Source: an uncultured Paracoccaceae bacterium (GTDB lineage: Bacteria; Pseudomonadota; Alphaproteobacteria; Rhodobacterales; Rhodobacteraceae). From it: 64,000 bases of DNA. Below are positions 54,345 to 64,000 of the stretch, piece after piece. Made by a program: the position numbers and the translations under genes. The first letter of the stretch is position 1. Each line of letters begins with the position of its first letter. The stretch is taken from the NCBI GenBank assembly GCA_947496535.1, contig CANMDE010000002.1, positions 496,001 through 560,000 on the forward strand, written 5' to 3'. The notes beneath the pieces were generated by a model. That model searched no databases. It was not told where the DNA came from and worked only from the letters and a program-made list of their open reading frames with translations.

Positions 54345-55661
54345 TTATCCGCGTTGTGGCCGCCCGATAGAGGCATAGGCCGTAAACCCAGCCGCCTGCG
54401 TATCTTCGGCGGTGTAGATATTGCGCAGATCAGCCATCAGCGGTGTGCGCATGTTTTTTGCAAGCCGTGACAGGTCGAGCGCCCGAAATTCGTTCCAAGC
54501 AGTCAGCAGGACCAGCACATTGGCGCCATTCGCCGCTTCATAGGCATCATCGATCCACTGGACACCGGGCAACAAGGTCTCGCCCTCTGCCTGACCATGC
54601 GGGTCTGTGACGCGAACCTCCGCACCGCCGCCCACAAGTGCCGGGATGATGGTCAGTGATGGAGCATCGCGCATATCATCGGTGTTCGGCTTGAAGGTCG
54701 CACCAAGCACCGCCACGACCTTGCCACCAAAACCGCCGCCGCAGAGATCACGCAGCTTTTCCACCATCTGCCGCTTGATGTGTTCGTTCACATCGATGAC
54801 AGTTTCGGTGATCCGCATCGGTACGCCATTTTCCTGTCCGATGCGGGCTAGCGCTTTGGTATCTTTGGGAAAGCAAGATCCGCCATAGCCGGGACCTGCA
54901 TGCAGAAACTTGTTTCCGATCCGTCCGTCATAGCCGATGCCCTTGGCGACTTCTTTGACATCCGCGCCGGTGCGTTCGCATAGCGATGCGATTTCGTTAA
55001 TGAATGTGACCTTGGTCGCAAGAAACGCATTGGCGGCGTATTTGATCATCTCTGCGCTTTCCAAATCGGTCGTCACAATCGGAAAGTCCCGCAGGAAAAG
55101 AGGTCGGTAAATCGCGGCCATCACATCGGCCGCGCGTTCGCTTTGCACACCAACAACGATGCGGTCAGGCTTCATGAAATCATCGATCGCCGCACCTTCA
55201 CGCAGGAATTCGGGGTTGGAGGCCACGTCAAAATCCAGATCAGGATTGGTTTTCTTGATGACATCGGCGACTTTGCGGTTTGTCCCGACTGGAACAGTCG
55301 ATTTGGTCACAATGACCAAATAGTCTTTCGCTATCGCCGCGATCTCTTCGGCGGCGGCGAGAACGTATGACACGTCCGCATGGCCGTCGCCCCGGCGCGT
55401 CGGTGTGCCGACTGCGATAAAGACGGCTTCTGCCCCATCAATGGCGGATGCCAGATCGCGGGTGAACGAGATACGCCCGCCAGCAACGTTTCTGGCAAGA
55501 AGGTCATCCAGCCCCGGTTCAAAAATAGGGATTTCGCCCTGCTCCAGCATATCGATTTTGCGCTGATCTTTGTCTACACAAACGACATCATGGCCAAAAT
55601 CAGCAAAGCAGACCCCTGACACGAGGCCGACATAACCGGTTCCGATCATCGCGATTTTCAT
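54345..55661 (-). CDS. ugd: UDP-glucose 6-dehydrogenase
   Basis: A 438-residue enzyme oxidising UDP-glucose to UDP-glucuronate with NAD+. The Rossmann motif IGTGYVGLVSGVCFADFGHDV is at the start; VIVTKSTVPVGTNRKV, then the active-site Cys in GPGYGGSCFPKDTKAL, and LGATFKPNTDDMRDAPSLTII complete the family pattern. UDP-glucuronate feeds acidic exopolysaccharide, in line with the export lipoprotein gene 78 nt downstream on the same strand. AGAGGG precedes the ATG. It borders the photosynthesis cluster. Confidence 0.96.
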   Translation of the reverse strand: MKIAMIGTGYVGLVSGVCFADFGHDVVCVDKDQRKIDMLEQGEIPIFEPGLDDLLARNVAGGRISFTRDLASAIDGAEAVFIAVGTPTRRGDGHADVSYVLAAAEEIAAIAKDYLVIVTKSTVPVGTNRKVADVIKKTNPDLDFDVASNPEFLREGAAIDDFMKPDRIVVGVQSERAADVMAAIYRPLFLRDFPIVTTDLESAEMIKYAANAFLATKVTFINEIASLCERTGADVKEVAKGIGYDGRIGNKFLHAGPGYGGSCFPKDTKALARIGQENGVPMRITETVIDVNEHIKRQMVEKLRDLCGGGFGGKVVAVLGATFKPNTDDMRDAPSLTIIPALVGGGAEVRVTDPHGQAEGETLLPGVQWIDDAYEAANGANVLVLLTAWNEFRALDLSRLAKNMRTPLMADLRNIYTAEDTQAAGFTAYASIGRPQRG

Positions 55662-55801
55662 GATGCGCCCTCTTTCCGACCACTTCCAGATTGTTCCCGG
55701 CTTTGTTGCATAAGGACACGAGGCAATCCAAGCGCAAATGTTTTGATGATGTGAAGGCCGGAAGCTGCGAGCAGCATCAATTTAGCACAGGAAAACAGCT
55801 G

Positions 55802-57232
55802 TCAGCCGTTGTCGTCGCCATCTCTGCTAAGCAGGTCGAACTTGCGCAGTTTCACATAAAGCGACTGGCGCGACAGGCCGAGCATCTCTGCCGCAGCGAC
55901 CCGGTTGTTCATGGTCAGTTCGACGGCGGTCTGGATACACATCTTTTCGACCACATTTGTTGTCTCTGCGACGATATCCTTGAGCGTGGCACTCCCGACC
56001 AATTCGATGATTGATCGCATGCTTTCTTCGCTGGTCGGGTTGGCGGCGGTGCGTCCGGCCTCTGCATGATCGGCATCGCGCATGACAAAGGCGAATACCG
56101 TATGTGGCCCCGCCATCAGCCGTGTGACGGATATCTCGACCCCGCGGGGGCTGCCATACTCGCTTGCTACCTTGGTCGCATACATTCTCATTCGGCCCGC
56201 ACGACCGGCATTTTCAAGCATGACCTTCACATCGACGCTGCCGCGTTGGAGGTAATCTGCCAGGCTGCGACCGCGCACATTAATGTCATGACTCACATCG
56301 ATCAGGTCGAGAAAGCTTTCGTTGGCGGCAAGCACTTCGCCGATGTCGTTTGTAAAGGCAATCGCCTCGGGCCCTTCGGTATAAAGGCTAGCAACGTTCC
56401 GCATCAAATCGTCGGCAGGCACAACCGATTGGTCAACGGCGGTCACACGACAAAGTAGCACCCGCTCCCCCGCTGCGCGAAATAAACGAGGGAGGACATG
56501 AACCTGCTGTCCGGTACGTCGGACCGTCGTTGCATATTTCGTCGTCTGTTCCGTCAACGCCTGTGAGGTCAGCGTTTCAAGAAGATCACCGCGTTTGGAG
56601 GGCTCAAAGCAGCTATTGAAAGCCCCCCCGATCACCTTGTCGCGGGTCGAGCCGAGCAGTTCAGCGGCCACTTTGTTCATTTCGGTAATCTTGCCGGTAT
56701 GCGCTGACGCAAAGACAACGGCATCCGTCGCGCTATCCATCAGGACCCGGAATCGGGTATCGTATTCGCGCTGCGTTTCGTAATCGCTTTCCAGCGCAAG
56801 TTGGGCCTTTACCAATTGCTGCTGCATCTCTGCGATAGGCCGCAGATCACGCCCCAACATCAAAACGGCGCCGTCCGGGCCGATGCGGTGAAAGCTGTAG
56901 CGGACCGGAAATTCCCAGCGCCCCTTTTTCTTGTCCATGTGGTTGAGTTCGACAGGGCGCACATTGTTCTTTTCGGCAAGAAAAGCAGCGAGGCGGTCAT
57001 CGAATTTTGGGACACTTTCAACGGTCATTGTCTGGCGAACATCGCCACCTTCCCAATGGCCCAACTGATCGACCAGGTCGTTGGCTGGATTGGCCAGAAC
57101 TGATAACACTTCACCGCTGTCAGAGATAACGAGCGCAAGATCCGCGACAGCAGCGATTATGTCACCCAGTATTTCAGGAGCGATCAGCGGAATAGCACCG
57201 CTATTCCAGTATTTCGCGCCTCGCGAGGTCAC
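55802..57232 (-). CDS. ppsR: Photosynthesis repressor PpsR (CrtJ)
   Basis: A redox-responsive repressor of bch, crt and light-harvesting genes. About 476 residues from GTG 57232 (TSRGAKYWNSGAIPLIAPEIL, the usual PpsR N-terminus); an upstream TTG at 57325 lies inside aerR and adds 31 residues. Three PAS-like domains are visible, with linker glutamine-rich QQQLVKAQLALESDYETQREY between the first two. The Fis-type HTH is at the C-terminus: NNRVAAAEMLGLSRQSLYVKLRKFDL. Cysteines in LLCRV and EKMCIQ lie where the redox-active ones of CrtJ/PpsR are expected. It recognises TGT-N12-ACA palindromes such as those upstream of bchF. Confidence 0.94.
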   Translation of the reverse strand: MTSRGAKYWNSGAIPLIAPEILGDIIAAVADLALVISDSGEVLSVLANPANDLVDQLGHWEGGDVRQTMTVESVPKFDDRLAAFLAEKNNVRPVELNHMDKKKGRWEFPVRYSFHRIGPDGAVLMLGRDLRPIAEMQQQLVKAQLALESDYETQREYDTRFRVLMDSATDAVVFASAHTGKITEMNKVAAELLGSTRDKVIGGAFNSCFEPSKRGDLLETLTSQALTEQTTKYATTVRRTGQQVHVLPRLFRAAGERVLLCRVTAVDQSVVPADDLMRNVASLYTEGPEAIAFTNDIGEVLAANESFLDLIDVSHDINVRGRSLADYLQRGSVDVKVMLENAGRAGRMRMYATKVASEYGSPRGVEISVTRLMAGPHTVFAFVMRDADHAEAGRTAANPTSEESMRSIIELVGSATLKDIVAETTNVVEKMCIQTAVELTMNNRVAAAEMLGLSRQSLYVKLRKFDLLSRDGDDNG

Positions 57233-57270
57233 GTCAACTGCGTCTGATGTCGAGGAGGGTCCCCCATCTT

Positions 57271-58065
57271 TCAGATCCGTTTCGCCAGCACGGCGCTTGG
57301 TCGGGTTGCTACTGTCAGACCGCAATATTCAAGCGCCTCATATGGAAACTGCGTTGCATAGCTAGCACCCGTGCATGCAACAACACGTTCCGAGTTTTCA
57401 ATTTCCAGAAGCGATCCACCAACAACTATGGGCAATTCCGCCTTGGATTTCCTTATTACATCGACCATCCGACGCAGTGATTCAAGTGTCTCGCTTTGAG
57501 AACATGAAATGAAAGCGGCATCATACCTTGTTTTGGCCATCTGTTGCTTTACTTGGTAGCGGTTAGCATCCAACAAAAGACGGACCGACAGACCGGACCG
57601 GCGCAATTGACCAGCCAGAACCATAGCGCCGAGTGTGTGATGCGCATCCTGCAAAACAACCAACAGGATCGAGGCAGAATCGGGGCCTGCCGTTTGATCA
57701 CTGATCCACTCTGGCCCCAGTTCGCGTAACATTGATTGCAGACGCGATACGCCGATCGTGACGCGGGCGAAGCCGAGTTGATCTTTGCACCATTCATCAC
57801 CCATCTGCCGCGCCAAGGCAGGAATGTAGTGGTCAGCCAGATGTTCAGGTTCCACGCCACGCATCACAGCATCATCGATCAGCTCTGCGCAGTCTTTGCC
57901 ATCAAGCGTCAGTGCAGCATCATATAGCCGCTGAAAAAGCACGGGATCCAACTTGATCTGGATGTCAGTCAAGGCTGTCACAGATACCGCATCCACAGGG
58001 ACAGTGTCCTGCTGATCGTACCCTGCAAAATAGGCGTTTGTATCCATATTCCACTGATCGGTCAT
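57271..58065 (-). CDS. aerR: PpsR antirepressor AerR/PpaA, cobalamin-binding
   Basis: About 264 residues from ATG 58065, which follows AGGAGGGCGG; upstream starts are poorer. The C-terminal two-thirds form the B12-binding (SCHIC-type) domain: ARQMGDEWCKDQLGFARVTIGVSRLQ, VLQDAHHTLGAMVLAGQLRRSGLSVRLLLD with the candidate cobalt-ligand His, FISCSQSETLESL and LPIVVGGSLL. In Rhodobacter AerR/PpaA binds cobalamin and modulates PpsR/CrtJ in response to light. It lies just upstream of ppsR on one strand and is divergent from bchF, the standard order. Confidence 0.9.
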   Translation of the reverse strand: MTDQWNMDTNAYFAGYDQQDTVPVDAVSVTALTDIQIKLDPVLFQRLYDAALTLDGKDCAELIDDAVMRGVEPEHLADHYIPALARQMGDEWCKDQLGFARVTIGVSRLQSMLRELGPEWISDQTAGPDSASILLVVLQDAHHTLGAMVLAGQLRRSGLSVRLLLDANRYQVKQQMAKTRYDAAFISCSQSETLESLRRMVDVIRKSKAELPIVVGGSLLEIENSERVVACTGASYATQFPYEALEYCGLTVATRPSAVLAKRI

Positions 58066-58144
58066 CCGCCCTCCTTTGACTGAAGCCAGTCTAACCAGTG
58101 TCGTTCTTAGCAATATGCCACATTGTCCGTCGCAACACGGATAA

Positions 58145-58162
58145 TGTCAAAGAAATTAGACA
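58145..58162. promoter_or_regulatory. PpsR-type palindrome 1 (aerR side)
   Basis: TGTCAAAGAAATTAGACA matches TGT-N12-ACA exactly. It lies 80 nt upstream of the aerR ATG, on the aerR side of the divergent region, where it could control aerR-ppsR. Confidence 0.7.
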
Positions 58163-58266
58163 TTTAATTGATAAGCCCGCCGCACTTTATCAAAAAACTG
58201 ATTAATTATATATACTTGTAGTGATTCAGTGGTTTCGATGTCAGCTGCGTATCAATCGAACTATTA

Positions 58267-58313
58267 TGTAACTTCAAGTTGACACATTCACAGTTTGCCA
58301 CCTAAACTTTACA
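58267..58313. promoter_or_regulatory. PpsR-type palindrome 2 over the bchF promoter
   Basis: TGTAACTTCAAGTTGACA (58267-58284) matches TGT-N12-ACA exactly. Its last six bases, TTGACA (58279-58284), are a canonical -35 box, followed after 18 nt by TAAACT (58303-58308) as -10. A second, one-mismatch copy (TGC-N12-ACA at 58296-58313) covers that -10. Paired palindromes over -35 and -10 are the classical PpsR/CrtJ repression layout. Confidence 0.72.
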
Positions 58314-58321
58314 CAAATGGG

Positions 58322-58338
58322 TGTCAGGATTTAATTAC

Positions 58339-58339
<1 letters not shown>
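58322..58339. promoter_or_regulatory. Possible PpsR-type palindrome 3 at the bchF start
   Basis: TGTCAGGATTTAATTACA matches TGT-N12-ACA but overlaps the bchF ribosome-binding site and the A of its ATG. It may be a genuine third site or chance. Confidence 0.4.
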
Positions 58340-61658
<3,319 letters not shown>

Positions 61659-61669
<11 letters not shown>

Positions 61670-64000
61670 GGTGATCCATAAGCCCTACCGCGTGGTGATC
61701 GTCACGCTGGACGCGCATGCGGCTGGCCCCTGTGCACGGGTGTCGCCACGTCTGACCCCTGACTTTCCGGGCCTGGAGGTACAGGTGTTTTCGGCCGCCG
61801 AGTGGGGGGAATGCCCCGATGCACTGGATCGTGCGAAGGCTGCGATTGCCGGTGGCGATATTATCATCGCAAATTTGTTGTTTTTGGAAGAACACATAAA
61901 GGCGATCCTGCCAGTGATGCAGGCCCGTCGTGATCAGTGTGATGCGATGGTTGGCATCATCGCGGATGCGGAAATCGTGAAGCTGACCCGCATGGGCGAG
62001 CTGGATATGGCGAAACCCGCAAGCGGTGCCATGGCATTGCTGAAAAAGCTGCGGGGGTCGGGTAAGCCGTCAACGGAGAATGGCGCAAAGAAAATGCGCA
62101 TGCTGCGTCGGCTGCCCAAGATCCTCAAGCTGATCCCGGGAAAGGCCCAGGATTTACGCGCCTGGTTCCTGTCGATGCAATATTGGCTGGGTGGGTCGGA
62201 TGACAATGTTGAACATCTGATCCGTTTTCTGCTTGGTCGCTATGCTGGTTGCCCGGATTGGCAGGGTGCCAGTGCAGACGCGCCCATCGAGTATCCCGAT
62301 GTCGGGCTCTACCACCCCGATTTGCCCGGACATCATATCACCGCAGATATTGCCGATCTGCCCGGCCCGGCGGACGCCACGCCGACGGTTGGCATATTGA
62401 TGCTGCGCTCTTACGTTCTCGCGTCTGATTGCGCCCATTATGATGCCGTGATCCGCGCGTTTGAGGCGAAGGGTATGCGTGTGATCCCTGCTTTTGCTGG
62501 CGGCCTTGACGGGCGGCCTGCTGTGGAAACCTATTTTCAGGGCAAAGTCGATGCGCTTGTCTCGCTTACTGGATTTTCGCTGGTTGGTGGCCCGGCTTAC
62601 AACGACAATGTAGCGGCAATCGATCTGCTGAAGGCATTGGACGTCCCGTATATCGCAGCGCAGCCTTTGGAGTTTCAAACCCTTGGTCAATGGGCCGATA
62701 GCCCGCAAGGGTTGGGCCCGATTGAGACGACCATGCTGGTCGCCCTGCCAGAGCTTGATGGCGCGACGAACCCGACGGTGTTTGCCGGGCGTCATGGTGC
62801 CGAGGGCTGCGCTGGATGCGCCCATGCTTGCGAAGCAAAGTCCGACTGCAAGGCCATGGCACCTTGTCATGAACGGATCACCAAGCTCACCGAAAAGACA
62901 CTGCGTCTGGCCACGCTGCGCCGCAAGCGAAATGCAGAGAAGAAGGTTGGTGTCGTTCTGTTCGGCTTTCCGCCGAATGCCGGGGCTGTGGGGACTGCTG
63001 CTTATCTCAGTGTGTTTGAGAGCCTTCACAACACGCTGACCGCAATGAAGGCCGATGGTTACACAGTTGATGTGCCGGAGACCGTGGACGATCTGCGTGA
63101 TGCCGTTCTGCGCGGTAACGCTGCCCAATATGGACAGCAGGCCAATGTGGCAGCACATGTCGATGCCGACACGATCGTGCGCAGCTCGGCCCATTTGTCA
63201 GAGGTCGAAGCTGTCTGGGGTCCGGCTCCTGGTAAATTCCAGTCAGATGGACGGGGCGTTTATGTGCTGGGTCAGCAATTTGGGAATGTTTTCGTCGGGG
63301 TTCAGCCTGCGTTCGGGTATGAAGGCGATCCGATGCGCCTGCTGTTTGAACGTGGTTTTGCGCCCACTCATGCCTTTGTCACATTCTATCAATGGCTGCG
63401 CGATACATTTACGGCAGACGTTTTGCTGCATTTCGGGATGCATGGCGCGCTGGAGTTCATGCCCGGTAAGCAGGTAGGTCTGGGTGCCAAGGACTGGCCC
63501 GACCGTTTGATTGGCGAGTTGCCCAATGTGTATCTCTACGCTGCCAACAACCCGTCTGAGGCGACGCTGGCCAAGCGCCGCTCCAACGCTGTGACGATTA
63601 CGCACCTGACGCCACCACTTACCACTGCTGGCCTTTATAAAGGGCTGGCTGAATTGAAAGACAGCCTGACCCGTTGGCGGGAGATGCCGGCGTATGGTGA
63701 CAGGCGTAACGACCTGCAAAAGCTGATCCGTGATCAGGCGAATGCGGTTGATATGAATGCACGCGATATTGACGCGCTTTGGCTGAAACTGGCGGAGACC
63801 GAGGGTGCGCTGATTACCGAAGGGTTGCATGTGGTGGGCAAGCCGCTCTCTTCTGCTGCACGGGCTGATATGATGCGACTGATGCCTGCCGGAGAGGCCG
63901 CAGATCAGGCGGCTGAGCTGCTCAAGGAAGATCACGAGTTACCTGCGCTGATGCGCGCTTTGTCCGGCCATTATACCCCACCGGTACCCGGTGGTGATCT
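61659..64000 (+). CDS. bchH: Magnesium chelatase subunit H (3' end outside window)
   Basis: The frame opens at ATG 61659 inside the end of bchB and is uninterrupted to the window edge (about 780 residues). The N-terminus [24 protein letters not shown], then [17 protein letters not shown], and later [55 protein letters not shown] and [28 protein letters not shown], all in part, are CobN/BchH signatures. It binds protoporphyrin IX and inserts Mg2+ with BchI and BchD, the branch point from haem. The C-terminal half is not visible. Confidence 0.96.

Overview
The window is a chromosomal segment of an alphaproteobacterium of the order Rhodobacterales, most likely a Roseobacter-group aerobic anoxygenic phototroph. 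The evidence is the ppsR - aerR/ppaA - bchF - bchN - bchB - bchH block at the right end, the rimP-nusA-ylxR-infB operon, DctPQM TRAP transport, ferrochelatase, and a malonyl-CoA synthetase/decarboxylase pair with a GntR regulator. Species cannot be named from the sequence. Almost every base is coding. Operons are tight, with many 1-4 nt ATGA/TAATG overlaps. I see no rRNA, tRNA, insertion sequence, prophage or CRISPR array.

Layout. (1) 1-7.1 kb: a plus-strand run of CoA-type NUDIX hydrolase, tRNA nucleotidyltransferase, LysE-family exporter, two paired ABC exporter half-transporters and an Fe-S RNA m5U methyltransferase. (2) 7.1-10 kb: envelope genes (two L,D-transpeptidase-fold proteins around a CAP-domain lipoprotein), an orphan membrane protein and a 318-nt gap with an exact 11-bp-phased repeat. 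(3) 10-14.3 kb: hemH, a BioC/NDUFAF5-like methyltransferase, comF, grxC, a nitrilase-family amidohydrolase and a MarR regulator. (4) 14.3-24.3 kb: the accessory metabolic island. A matB/malonyl-CoA decarboxylase/GntR operon faces left. A YciI protein, then FAH hydrolase, RutE-like reductase, OsmC, a DctPQM TRAP transporter and an intradiol dioxygenase follow. The same 16-bp sequence precedes the decarboxylase gene and the FAH operon, and its core also lies before the GntR gene, which suggests one regulon. (5) 24.3-30.4 kb: a CAP protein probably exported without a Sec signal, dnaK-dnaJ with a heat-shock-type promoter, radC and a secA-linked orphan. (6) 30.5-46.5 kb: housekeeping genes (secA, ppiC, argJ, mutT, a second NUDIX gene, infB-ylxR-nusA-rimP, thiD-thiE-thiM under a TPP riboswitch, argG, a PfkB kinase). 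(7) 46.6-52.9 kb: mutS, a TPM/zinc-ribbon membrane protein and a polar amino-acid ABC transporter. (8) 53-55.7 kb: polysaccharide export protein and UDP-glucose dehydrogenase. (9) 55.8-64 kb: the start of the photosynthesis gene cluster, with PpsR-type palindromes between aerR and bchF.

The parts most worth a second look are the GntR-linked catabolic island, which has a ring-cleavage dioxygenase but no hydroxylase and appears co-regulated with malonyl-CoA metabolism; the GTCGG 11-bp-phased arrays at two unrelated promoters; and a short dispersed repeat that supplies the stop codon of two unrelated genes.
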